Below, piece after piece: positions 41,664 to 49,889 of a stretch of DNA of 64,000 nucleotides. The first letter of the stretch is position 1. The number at the start of each line of letters is the position of its first letter. The notes beneath the pieces were generated by a model. The model was not told the origin of the DNA, did not search any database, and saw only the letters and a list, made by a program, of their open reading frames with translations. The stretch lies in contig NZ_CP018151.1 of assembly GCF_001889265.1 (NCBI RefSeq), positions 2,852,001 through 2,916,000 on the forward strand. The letters are read 5' to 3'. Source of the stretch: Microbacterium sp. 1.5R. GTDB lineage: Bacteria > Actinomycetota > Actinomycetes > Actinomycetales > Microbacteriaceae. A program made the translations under genes and the position numbers.

Positions 41664-42908
41664 ATGACATCCGCAGCCCGCCCCTCCGTCGACCGGGTGC
41701 TCCCCGCCCTGCTGCTTCTGCTGACCGTCTTCGGGCCGATCTCGATGGACCTCTATCTGCCCGCTCTTCCGGCCCTCACGGCAGCGCTGGGCGCCGCCAC
41801 GTCGGTCGCGCAGCTCACCGTGACCGCCTGCCTCATCGGTCTGGCGGCCGGTCAGCTCATCGCCGGGCCGGTGTCGGATCGATACGGCCGCCGCGGCGTC
41901 CTGCTCATCGGCATCGTGGCGTACATCGTCACGTCGATGCTGTGCGCGATCAGTCCGACGGTCGAGCTGCTGATCGCCGCCCGATTCGTGCAGGGACTCG
42001 CCGGCGGCGTCGGCATCGTGATCGCCCAGGCGGCCGGGCGTGACGTCTTCTCCGGCGGGACGCTGATCCGCTTCTACGCGCGGCTCACCGTCGTCGGCGG
42101 CTTCGCGGCGATCGTCGGCCCGCTGCTCGGGGGCCTCCTCAACACGATCATCGACTGGCGGGGACTCTTCGTCTTCCTCGCCGTCATCGGCGCCGCCATC
42201 CTGATCATCGCGCTCGCGCGGTTCGGGGAGACCCTGCCGATCGAGGCCCGGACGACCGGCGGTCTGACCCGCACCCTGAGCGACTATCGGACGCTCCTGC
42301 GAGACCGCGTCTTCGTCGGCGCCGTCCTGAATCAGGGGCTGATGTACGCCGCGCTCTTCGCCTACCTGTCCGGCGCGACGTTCGTGCTGCAGGACATCTA
42401 CGGCCTGTCGCCCCTCGGCTACGCCCTCGCGTTCGGCGCGAACTCCGCGGGATTCATGGTCTTCGGCCACCTGGCCGGCCGATTCTCCGAACGAGGGCAC
42501 GTGCACGCCGTCCTCGCCGCCGGTGTCGTGGTCGCGACCGCCGGTGCTCTCGGCCTGCTCGCCGCCGGACTCACGACGATGCCGCTGTGGGTCGTGCTCG
42601 CGTCGCTGTTCGCCCTCGCCGCGGGCGTCTCCATCTCGTCTCCCCCGGCCACGACCCTCGCTCTGGTCGGATACCCGCAGATCGCCGGCACCGCCTCGTC
42701 GCTTCTCGGGATGGTGCGGTTCGGCTTCGGGGGCATCGCCGCCCCGCTCGTCGGCGTCGCCGGGGCCCTGAGCATCCTGCCGCTCGGCGTGGTCACCGTC
42801 TCCGCGACCGTGCTCGCGGCCGTCACCCTGGTGCTGATCGGCACCGCACGCGGGCGCACGCCACGGCACTCGCCGCACACGACCTCATCCGCCGCCCTCA
42901 CCCACTGA
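41664..42908 (+). CDS. Bcr/CflA family MFS drug exporter
   Basis: This protein of about 414 residues has 12 membrane segments. It carries the Bcr/CflA opening GPISMDLYLPALPAL and motif A GPVSDRYGRRGVLLIG. It exports bicyclomycin- or chloramphenicol-like compounds in other species. ATG 41664 is preferred over GTG 41655. It probably forms an operon with the alcohol dehydrogenase that begins 11 nt downstream. Confidence 0.9.
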   Translation: MTSAARPSVDRVLPALLLLLTVFGPISMDLYLPALPALTAALGAATSVAQLTVTACLIGLAAGQLIAGPVSDRYGRRGVLLIGIVAYIVTSMLCAISPTVELLIAARFVQGLAGGVGIVIAQAAGRDVFSGGTLIRFYARLTVVGGFAAIVGPLLGGLLNTIIDWRGLFVFLAVIGAAILIIALARFGETLPIEARTTGGLTRTLSDYRTLLRDRVFVGAVLNQGLMYAALFAYLSGATFVLQDIYGLSPLGYALAFGANSAGFMVFGHLAGRFSERGHVHAVLAAGVVVATAGALGLLAAGLTTMPLWVVLASLFALAAGVSISSPPATTLALVGYPQIAGTASSLLGMVRFGFGGIAAPLVGVAGALSILPLGVVTVSATVLAAVTLVLIGTARGRTPRHSPHTTSSAALTH

Positions 42909-42919
42909 AGGAGAACATC

Positions 42920-43975
42920 ATGAGCACAGACACCGTCAGCACCCGCACCATGCGCGCCGTCGTCATGCACGCCCCCGGAGACGTCCGCGTCGAGGAGGTC
43001 CCCCGCGCTTCCGTCGTCGAGCCGACGGATGCGGTCATCCGCGTCACCGCCGCCTGCATCTGCGGCTCGGACCTCTGGCCCTACCGCGGCATCGAGCCGG
43101 TGGACCACCCCACACCGATGGGTCACGAGTACATCGGCGTCGTCGAGGAGGTCGGCGACGAGGTCCGTGACATCGCGGTCGGCGACTTCGTCGTGGGATC
43201 GTTCGTCGCGTCCGACAACACGTGCGAGATCTGCCAGGCGGGATTCCAGTCGCGCTGCATCCACCAGGTCATGATGGGCGGCGTCGGCACCCAGTCCGAC
43301 TACGCCCGCATCCCTCTCGCCGACGGCACTCTCGTCGCCGTCGAGGGCGATCCGACCCCCGCGCAGACGCGCAGCCTGCTCGCGGCATCCGACGTCTTGG
43401 GCACCGGATGGTTCGCCGCCGTGGCCGCCGAGGCGGGGCCGGGCAAGACCGTCGCCGTGGTCGGCGACGGAGCCGTCGGCCTGCTCGCGATCCTCGCGGC
43501 CAGGCAGCTCGGAGCCGAGCGGGTCATCGCGATGTCCCGCCACGCCGACCGTCAGGCTCTGGCGACGAAGTTCGGGGCCACCGACATCGTCGAGGAGCGC
43601 GGCGACGCAGGCGTCGCGAAGATCAAGGAGCTCACCGGAGGGTACGGCGCCCACTCCACCGTCGAGGCGGTCGGCACCCAGGAGTCGATGATGCAGGCGA
43701 TCCACGCCACGCGTCCGGGTGGACACGTGGGGTACGTCGGCGTGAGCCACGGCGTCGAGCTCGACGGCCTGGACCTGTTCTTCTCGACCGTCAGCCTTCT
43801 GGGCGGGCCGGCGCCGGTGCGCCGCTTCCTGCCCCAGCTGATCGACCTCATCATGACCGATCAGATCGATCCGGGGGCCGTCTTCGATCTGACGCTGCCG
43901 ATCGAGCAGGCGGCCGAGGGCTACAGGGCCATGGACGAGCGCCGCGCCACCAAGGTGCTGCTCACCACCGACTGA
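42920..43975 (+). CDS. Zinc-dependent alcohol dehydrogenase family protein
   Basis: This 351-residue MDR enzyme has the catalytic zinc region CGSDLWPYRG and GHEYIG, a nucleotide-binding VGDGAVG motif, and a structural zinc segment NTCEICQAGFQSRC with only three cysteines in place of four, as in some subfamilies. A strong GAAGGAG site precedes the ATG. It is placed after an exporter gene under an MmyB-like regulator, so a role in modifying the same compound is possible. Confidence 0.9.
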   Translation: MSTDTVSTRTMRAVVMHAPGDVRVEEVPRASVVEPTDAVIRVTAACICGSDLWPYRGIEPVDHPTPMGHEYIGVVEEVGDEVRDIAVGDFVVGSFVASDNTCEICQAGFQSRCIHQVMMGGVGTQSDYARIPLADGTLVAVEGDPTPAQTRSLLAASDVLGTGWFAAVAAEAGPGKTVAVVGDGAVGLLAILAARQLGAERVIAMSRHADRQALATKFGATDIVEERGDAGVAKIKELTGGYGAHSTVEAVGTQESMMQAIHATRPGGHVGYVGVSHGVELDGLDLFFSTVSLLGGPAPVRRFLPQLIDLIMTDQIDPGAVFDLTLPIEQAAEGYRAMDERRATKVLLTTD

Positions 43976-43984
43976 TCAGAACCT

Positions 43985-44025
43985 CCGACGGCGGCGGGCG
44001 CCTTTCTCGTGCCCTCCGCCGTCGG
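43985..44025. terminator. Terminator hairpin between convergent genes
   Basis: CCGACGGCGG (43985-43994) and CCGCCGTCGG (44016-44025) form a perfect 10-bp outer stem, with partial inner pairing. It separates the alcohol dehydrogenase from the convergent hypothetical gene. Confidence 0.7.
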
Positions 44026-44041
44026 CGAAGGAACCTCGCGG

Positions 44042-44398
44042 TCAGCGTGCCGCCGCGGCCGAGCCGTCGAGGTCGAGGTCCACATCGACGTACCAGTCGC
44101 TGTGGCCGCCGTGCTCTCCCGAGTCCGGAGAATCGGGGTAGAGGCGGTGCGCCTGCAGCTTCGCCGCGTGCTCGCTGAAGTCGGGCTCGTCGTCATCGAA
44201 CTCGTGCGGCCCGACCAGCAGGTCGTTGCCCACGCCGATCACGAGGTCGGCGCAGTCCTCGCGCCCGCCGACGAGGATGGGGATCTCGACGGCGTCGGCC
44301 TCCCCCTCTTTGGCGACGGCTGCGGCGAGAGTCACGAGAGAGTCCGCCACGTCATCCGTGGTCACCAGCTGCTGGCCTGCGTACGAGACGATCTTCAT
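44042..44398 (-). CDS. Hypothetical protein
   Basis: This 118-residue soluble acidic protein begins MKIVSYAGQQLVTTDDVADS and has the strand VEIPILVGGREDCADLVIG and a DWYVDVDLDLDG ending. It is not a family I can name. An AGGA site precedes the ATG. It has no membrane segment. Confidence 0.75.
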   Translation of the reverse strand: MKIVSYAGQQLVTTDDVADSLVTLAAAVAKEGEADAVEIPILVGGREDCADLVIGVGNDLLVGPHEFDDDEPDFSEHAAKLQAHRLYPDSPDSGEHGGHSDWYVDVDLDLDGSAAAAR

Positions 44399-44479
44399 GG
44401 ATCCATCCTGGCCGACTCGGCCGATCCGCGGTGCAGGGTTGCGCGGCGGCGCACGGTTCGATATGCGGGCGGGGTCAGC

Positions 44480-45292
44480 TCACATCCGGGCGTAGCGGGC
44501 GCGGGCGAAGCAGAACAGGCCGTACAGAGCGAGGCCGGCACCGACCACCCACAGGATGACGGCGCCGAACGGGAGTCCGGCCAGAGCGCGCAGCGCCGAG
44601 TCCAGGCCGCCGGCGGTCTCGGGGTCATGCGTGAGCGCCGCGATGACGAACAGCACACCCGCGACGCCGACCGCGATGCCCTTGGCGACATAGCCGGCCG
44701 TTCCGAAGGCGGCGATGCCGGATCGCGCTTTTCCGGACGGCACGGACAGATGCTCCATGAACGCGCGCGTGATGCCCCGGACGACGAAGGCGACGCCGAC
44801 GGCCGCCACTCCGAGTCCGACGAGCACGAGGAGCACGACGCCGGCCGGCACCGCGAGCAGCTTCGCGCTGAACGACTGGGAGGATTCGGACGACTGCGAC
44901 TGGCCCCCGAGCGCATAGACCAGAGCCGTCGCGCCGATCGCGAGATAGGCGACAGCCGTGCCGAGGAACTTCGCCCGGTGCGCCCACTTCTTCTTCGCGT
45001 CGGGATCGCGCTCGACGACCGCCTCGGCGATCTGCCAGATCGCGAGAGCGAGCAGGCCGAGCACGATCAGCCACAGCAGGAACACGCCGGCGGGAGACTC
45101 CTGGATCTGCTGCATGGCACCGCCCTGATCGGCGTTCTCGCCGCCACCGCCGGTCGCGATCGAGATCGCGATGCCCCCGATGAGGATGTGCAGGATGCCG
45201 AGCACGACGTAGCCGACGCGCGCGAGGACGCGGAAGGCGGTCGAGTCCTGGGCGGCTCTCGCGGTGGAGGCGGCCGAGTCGCGAGTGTTCAT
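44480..45292 (-). CDS. DUF1206 family membrane protein
   Basis: This 270-residue protein has six predicted spans arranged as three repeated pairs, each with a GYV or GTAGYVAKGI-type motif (VLARVGYVVLGILHI, AHRAKFLGTAVAYLAIG and AAFGTAGYVAKGIAVG), as is typical of DUF1206. The function is unknown. It overlaps the PAP2 gene by ATGA and is the third gene of a DUF6458-PAP2-DUF1206 operon. Confidence 0.88.
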   Translation of the reverse strand: MNTRDSAASTARAAQDSTAFRVLARVGYVVLGILHILIGGIAISIATGGGGENADQGGAMQQIQESPAGVFLLWLIVLGLLALAIWQIAEAVVERDPDAKKKWAHRAKFLGTAVAYLAIGATALVYALGGQSQSSESSQSFSAKLLAVPAGVVLLVLVGLGVAAVGVAFVVRGITRAFMEHLSVPSGKARSGIAAFGTAGYVAKGIAVGVAGVLFVIAALTHDPETAGGLDSALRALAGLPFGAVILWVVGAGLALYGLFCFARARYARM

Positions 45293-45963
45293 GGATTCAC
45301 GGTGCTTTCGATCGGTTCTTCGGAGGTGTCGGGAGTGGGGGTCGCAGACGCGAGGCGCCGCGCACGGATCGCCTCCATGCAGGCCCAGACGAATGTCGCG
45401 ACGGCGACGCCCTCGAGCATTCCCGCGACGACGTCGCTGAGCCAGTGGGCATGCAGGTAGGTGCGGCTCCACATCATGAGGAGCACCCACACGATGCCCA
45501 CGACCCAGACCCATCGACGACGGAGCACGAGTGCGAGGACGACCACGACGGTCGTGGCGACAGCCGTGTGCCCGGATGGGAAGGACGTCGCGACGCTCTC
45601 GGCGAGCGAGTCCGCCGGTCGCGTGCGCCCGATCACTGCCGCCATGGTCGCGCCGATCGCCACGACGGCGACCATGGCGATCGCCAGCGTCGCGGCATCC
45701 CACCTCCGACCGCGCCAGATGAGCGCAGCGATCAGCAGCGCTCCGACGACGATCATGCCGATGGTGCCGCCGACCACCGCCGGGACCCAGGCGACGACGA
45801 CCCAGATGTCGCTGGTCAGCGCGACCATGAGGTCGTGCCACCAGACGTCGATCGCGAGCGGCTCGTGACCGCCGAGGGCGACCACCGCCCGCAGCACGAC
45901 GAAGGCGAGGGTCGCCGCGACACCGACGACGATCGCGCCGGTGCCGCGCTGCACCTCGGTCAC
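45289..45963 (-). CDS. PAP2 family phosphatase
   Basis: This 224-residue membrane phosphatase has the three PAP2 motifs: a GRTRPAD segment, SFPSGHTA with the catalytic His, and SRTYLHAHWLSDVVAG. It probably dephosphorylates undecaprenyl pyrophosphate or another lipid phosphate at the outer membrane face. It starts at GTG, 7 nt after the DUF6458 stop, and overlaps the DUF1206 start. Confidence 0.9.
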   Translation of the reverse strand: MTEVQRGTGAIVVGVAATLAFVVLRAVVALGGHEPLAIDVWWHDLMVALTSDIWVVVAWVPAVVGGTIGMIVVGALLIAALIWRGRRWDAATLAIAMVAVVAIGATMAAVIGRTRPADSLAESVATSFPSGHTAVATTVVVVLALVLRRRWVWVVGIVWVLLMMWSRTYLHAHWLSDVVAGMLEGVAVATFVWACMEAIRARRLASATPTPDTSEEPIESTVNP

Positions 45964-45970
45964 GCCGACA

Positions 45971-46231
45971 TCAGGCGAGGGGCTCGTTGTCGCGCATGCT
46001 GCGACGGGTCACGCGGTCGCCGGTCGCCGGGTCGACGGCGGTGCGGTCGACGGTCTCGGTGCGACGGCTGCGCATCGTGAGGATGAGGCTGATCAGGAAG
46101 ACGACGACTCCTGCGCCCATGAGGATGTAGCCGATCAGATCGAGATCGACGTAGCCGCCGGTGTCGATGTTGAGTGCGAAGACCAGGATCGCTCCGATGA
46201 CGAAGAGCGCGATGCCGCTGCCGATGCCCAT
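45971..46231 (-). CDS. DUF6458 family small membrane protein
   Basis: This 86-residue protein has two membrane segments (MGIGSGIALFVIGAILVFAL and IGYILMGAGVVVFLISLIL) and a basic C-terminal tail. It is common in actinobacteria with no known function. It leads an operon with PAP2 and DUF1206 genes and is divergent from the ArsR-phosphatase fusion. Confidence 0.88.
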   Translation of the reverse strand: MGIGSGIALFVIGAILVFALNIDTGGYVDLDLIGYILMGAGVVVFLISLILTMRSRRTETVDRTAVDPATGDRVTRRSMRDNEPLA

Positions 46232-46285
46232 ATGTCCATTCCTCTCCGAGACCGCGTCCGCGGTCTCGCGACGACCAGAATATGG

Positions 46286-46305
46286 TCAACACCGATTGAG
46301 TCAAT
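46286..46305. promoter_or_regulatory. ArsR-type operator
   Basis: TCAA-N6-TTGA (46286-46299) is the classic half-site pattern of ArsR-family operators. It is joined to the palindrome ATTGA-G-TCAAT (46295-46305). Both lie in the gap between the DUF6458 operon and the ArsR-containing fusion gene. Confidence 0.6.
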
Positions 46306-46347
46306 ACCCGTGGACACGTCCATCATCCCGTGATATGGATGGGAACG

Positions 46348-47010
46348 ATGACTGATCTCGAACGCCGCGTGGCGATCTTCGCCGCACTCGCCGATCAGAC
46401 GCGCCTGCGCATCGTCGACCTGCTCACCCTCGGCGACCTCTCGTCGTCGGAGATCGGCACGACGCTCGACCTGAGATCGAACCTGATCGCCCACCATCTC
46501 GGCGTCCTCGAGTCCGCGCGCATCATCACGCGCACGCGCTCGGAGTTCGACAGGCGGCGCAGCTACATCGGGCTCCGCCCCGAGGTGTTCGACACGCTCG
46601 CACCGCCGAGCGTCGCTCCCCCGCGCCGGGTGCTGTTCGTGTGCACCGCGAACTCGGCACGATCGCAGCTCGCCGAGGTCATCTGGCGCGACATGAGCGC
46701 GATCGACGTGGCCTCCGCCGGCACCCAGCCCGCCTCCGCGGTGAACCCCCAGGCGCTGGCGACAGCCGAACGCCACGGGCTGATCATCGACCCGGCCCGG
46801 CCACCCCGCCACGTCGACGAGGTGCGCACCGACGACGACCTGGTGATCACGGTGTGCGACGACGCGCACGAGCGGATGCTCACGGGCGACGACCTGCACT
46901 GGTCCGTGCGGGATCCTGCCAGGGTCGGCACGGCCGCCGCCTTCGAGAGCGCCTTCGACACGCTCTGCAAGAGGATCCGCGCGCTGTCGTCGCGGCTGAT
47001 CGCGGCCTGA
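46348..47010 (+). CDS. ArsR-type HTH fused to low-molecular-weight phosphatase/arsenate reductase domain
   Basis: This 220-residue protein has two domains. Residues 5-80 form an ArsR winged helix (LADQTRLRIVDLLTLGDLSS, then LIAHHLGVLESA). Residues 93-215 form a LMWPc-type phosphatase with the CX5R loop FVCTANSAR (Cys99). The normal reaction of the second domain is arsenate reduction or phosphotyrosine hydrolysis. The ArsR part has no obvious Cys metal site, so it may sense through the second domain. The start is taken at 46348 with a GGGA site; 46339 is possible. Confidence 0.85.
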   Translation: MTDLERRVAIFAALADQTRLRIVDLLTLGDLSSSEIGTTLDLRSNLIAHHLGVLESARIITRTRSEFDRRRSYIGLRPEVFDTLAPPSVAPPRRVLFVCTANSARSQLAEVIWRDMSAIDVASAGTQPASAVNPQALATAERHGLIIDPARPPRHVDEVRTDDDLVITVCDDAHERMLTGDDLHWSVRDPARVGTAAAFESAFDTLCKRIRALSSRLIAA

Positions 47011-47070
47011 CAGCCCCGGCCCGGATGTCCCCGGCCCGTGCGACGATCTGCACGTCGACGGGAGAACACG

Positions 47071-48267
47071 ATGCGGGGCGAAGCCACCGTGCTGCACGCC
47101 GATCTCGACGCGTTCTACGCCTCGGTCGAGCAGCGCGATGCGCCTGCTCTGCGCGGCCGGCCCGTCATCGTCGGCGGCGGCGTGGTGCTGGCGGCGAGCT
47201 ATGAGGCCAAGGCCCGAGGGGTGCGCACTGCGATGGGCGGTCGCCAGGCGCTCGAGCTCTGCCCGGATGCCGTCGTCGTCCCGCCGCGCATGGAGGCGTA
47301 CTCGGCGGCGAGCAAGGACGTGTTCGCGATCTTCCGCGACACGACCCCGCTCGTGGAGGGCCTCTCGATCGACGAGGCCTTTCTCGAGGTCGGTGGGCTG
47401 AGGCGCATCGTCGGCACCCCCGAAGAGGTCGCAGTGCGGCTGCGGAATCGGGTGCGCACAGAGGTCGGCCTCGCCATCTCGGTGGGCGTGGCGCGCACCA
47501 AGTTCCTCGCCAAGGTCGCCAGCGCGGTCAGCAAACCCGATGGGCTGCTCGTGGTCGAACCCGACCGGGAAGAGCAGTTCCTGCTGCCGCTGCCGGTCGA
47601 GCGCCTGTGGGGCGTCGGGGCGGTGACGGCCGAGAAGCTGCACCGCTACGGGGTGCACACGGTCGGTCAGCTGGCGGAGCTCGAAGCGGCGACGGCCGAG
47701 CGGGTGCTGGGCACAGCTGCGGGCTCGCACCTGCACGCCCTCGCCCGCCTGCGCGACCCGCGCCCGGTCGACACGACCCGGCGCCGCGGCTCGATCGGCT
47801 CGCAGCGCGCCCTCGGCTCGCGCGCCCGCACAGCGGACGAGCTCGACCTCTTCCTCACGCAGATCATCGACCGGCTCGCCCGCCGGCTCCGCGACGGCGA
47901 GCGCGTCTGCCGCACGGTCGTGCTGCGCCTTCGCTACGGGGACTTCGCCAAGGCGACCCGATCACGCTCTCTCCGGGCGCCGACCGATCGCACCGCGATC
48001 CTGCTCGACGTCGCGCGGACCCTGCTCGCCGCGGCCTGGCCCGAGATCGAGGCGCGGGGCATCACCCTCATCGGGATCTCGCTGTCGCAGCTCGACCGCG
48101 CCGAGAACGCGCCACCCGAACTGCCGATCGACTGGGGCGACGACGAACGGCTCGACACGGTGCTCGACACCCTGCGCGGTCGCTTCGGCGCGGCATCCGT
48201 CTCGCGCGCCGCTCAGCTGGGGCGCGACCCGGGGTGGTCGAGTCCGATCCTCCCCGAGCACGAGTGA
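47071..48267 (+). CDS. dinB: DNA polymerase IV (DinB-type, Y-family)
   Basis: This 398-residue translesion polymerase has catalytic acids in LHADLDAFYASVEQRD and SIDEAFLEV, the finger region ASYEAKARGVRTAM, a helix-hairpin-helix around LWGVGAVTAEKLHRYG, and a little-finger domain in the last 130 residues. A GGGAGA site precedes the ATG. It lacks a clear C-terminal QxxLF-type clamp-binding peptide. Confidence 0.95.
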   Translation: MRGEATVLHADLDAFYASVEQRDAPALRGRPVIVGGGVVLAASYEAKARGVRTAMGGRQALELCPDAVVVPPRMEAYSAASKDVFAIFRDTTPLVEGLSIDEAFLEVGGLRRIVGTPEEVAVRLRNRVRTEVGLAISVGVARTKFLAKVASAVSKPDGLLVVEPDREEQFLLPLPVERLWGVGAVTAEKLHRYGVHTVGQLAELEAATAERVLGTAAGSHLHALARLRDPRPVDTTRRRGSIGSQRALGSRARTADELDLFLTQIIDRLARRLRDGERVCRTVVLRLRYGDFAKATRSRSLRAPTDRTAILLDVARTLLAAAWPEIEARGITLIGISLSQLDRAENAPPELPIDWGDDERLDTVLDTLRGRFGAASVSRAAQLGRDPGWSSPILPEHE

Positions 48268-48277
48268 GCGCTCGACG

Positions 48278-48571
48278 TCAGAGCTGGTCGAGCACCAGTT
48301 CGCCGCGCGAGTTCAGCTGATCCATCATGTGGGCGACCCGTTTGGGGTCGATCGCGGGCATCGTCGGGTCATCGAACTCGAGCACCAACGGGATACTGGG
48401 GTGCACCCAGATGGTCATGCGGCCGGACGATGCCTCGGGCTTCGAGAGCCAGGTCATCATGAAGCTCTCATTGCGGCGCAGCTTCGTGCCGATCACGATC
48501 TTCACGTGCGCCAGAGTGGCGTCCTCGATCTCGATCGCGGGCCGCGAGCTGTTGTACTCCAATTTCCCCAT
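48278..48571 (-). CDS. DUF7882 family protein (second paralogue)
   Basis: This 97-residue protein starts MGKLEYNSSRPAIEIEDATL and contains FMMTWLSKPEASSGRMTIWVH, matching the plan of the protein at 30529-30873 (MGK start, LxRxEP/S, W and IWVH/VWVH). It is convergent with dinB, 10 nt away. The longer frame upstream lacks family similarity. The function is unknown. Confidence 0.8.
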   Translation of the reverse strand: MGKLEYNSSRPAIEIEDATLAHVKIVIGTKLRRNESFMMTWLSKPEASSGRMTIWVHPSIPLVLEFDDPTMPAIDPKRVAHMMDQLNSRGELVLDQL

Positions 48572-48587
48572 GATGAGAACTGTACGC

Positions 48588-49889
48588 TCAGCGGAACCGA
48601 TCGGGACCGCCCCACCCTCCGACCCATGCCTCCACGTGCGGGTTCGAGCGCAGCAGATGCACGCCTTCCGCACGGACGGTCAGGGTCTCGAATCCCTCTG
48701 CCGTGCCCCATCGCGCGGCTCGCCGCAGCGCTCGTCGCGAGTGCAGCACACCGGCGGACGAGCCGGCGGAGTCGACGAGATCGACGGTGCCGACGTCACC
48801 CGCACCGAGGCCCGCGACGAGCTCGGCGATCCCTGCCGACTCGAGGACCACGACCGGGCGGTCGAGCTCCCAGAGCACCCTGGCCTCGGGCTCGTCGCCG
48901 TCGATCACGATGCGCGGGTCGTCGATGTCGAGTCCGGACGTCGCATCGAGCATCACGCGCGACCGCGGGAACGCGGTGAGGATCGAGTCCACCGCGATGA
49001 ACAGCGCCTCCCGGGTGTGCGTGCCGCGCAGCCGGACGACGAGATCCGGGACCGCCGACAGCAGTCCCCGCGGAGCCGAGCCGTCGACCGGGATCGACGA
49101 GACGAGTGTCATGGTCTGGGCGTTCGCGCGCTCGAGCCCGGAATCCGTGCGCTCGGCCCACTCGGGCCCGTCGTGCCAGGCCACGGCCGTCGGCACGTGC
49201 GCCAGCACGGCGCCGGCCTGCCACATCCGATGCGCCCACTCCCAGTCCTCCCCGCCGTAGGTCGAGAACGACTCGTCGAAGCCGCCGGTCTCCTCGAACA
49301 GGCGACGCGAGCAGGCGATCACCGCGCCGATGACGAACCGGTACGAGCGGTCGTCGGCGTCGAGCAGGTCACGGCTGCGTGCGTACTCCTCGGCGAGCCA
49401 GGCCGGCTCCGGGAGCTCCCGGCCGATCACCGCCCCGGTCACGGGAGTCTCCGCATCGATGCCCGAGAAGTCGGCGTGGCGACGCCGTCCGACCGTGACC
49501 GCCTCGGGAAGCAGCGCCGGAAGACGGGTGAGCGCCCGCACGTACCCGGGTTCCGGGGCGGTGTCGGCATCCAGGAAGCAGAGCACGTCCCCGGTGCTCG
49601 CTCGTGCGCCGAGATTGCGTGCAGCGGCGAGGCGGAAGCCCCGGTCTTCCTGCCGCACGAGGGTGACCCCCGGCGGCACGAGGACATCCCCGGCGGAGCC
49701 GTCGTCGGCGACGACGATCTCGAGGAGTTCGCGCGGATAGTCCTGCGTCGACAGCGCCGACAGCGTGCGGGCGAGCTCCCCGGGCTGCTCGTAGTGGGCG
49801 ACGATCACCGACACTTTCGGCAGCGTCTGCGGCCGGACCCCGTCGAGCGAGTCCCACCTGTTGCCGACGACCCACGGGCGCCGTGTCAC
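48588..49889 (-). CDS. Glycosyltransferase family 2 with C-terminal extension
   Basis: This protein of about 433 residues has a GT-A fold. VSVIVAHYEQPGEL opens it, the DXD motif is in CFLDADTAP, and GGEDWEWAHRM is the acidic acceptor-side motif. The last 170 residues are a second, non-catalytic-looking domain. It has no membrane segment. GTG 49889 overlaps the upstream stop (GTGA). It is the third gene of the left arm of the glycosyltransferase locus. Confidence 0.85.
   Translation of the reverse strand: MTRRPWVVGNRWDSLDGVRPQTLPKVSVIVAHYEQPGELARTLSALSTQDYPRELLEIVVADDGSAGDVLVPPGVTLVRQEDRGFRLAAARNLGARASTGDVLCFLDADTAPEPGYVRALTRLPALLPEAVTVGRRRHADFSGIDAETPVTGAVIGRELPEPAWLAEEYARSRDLLDADDRSYRFVIGAVIACSRRLFEETGGFDESFSTYGGEDWEWAHRMWQAGAVLAHVPTAVAWHDGPEWAERTDSGLERANAQTMTLVSSIPVDGSAPRGLLSAVPDLVVRLRGTHTREALFIAVDSILTAFPRSRVMLDATSGLDIDDPRIVIDGDEPEARVLWELDRPVVVLESAGIAELVAGLGAGDVGTVDLVDSAGSSAGVLHSRRALRRAARWGTAEGFETLTVRAEGVHLLRSNPHVEAWVGGWGGPDRFR

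Noticed and set aside
41562..42878. Minus-strand extension of the MmyB-like regulator frame
   Set aside because: Antisense to the Bcr/CflA exporter; the helix-turn-helix begins right after ATG 41561.
44009..45460. Plus-strand open frame of 483 codons opposite the DUF1206 and PAP2 genes
   Set aside because: Shadow of two well-supported minus-strand genes.
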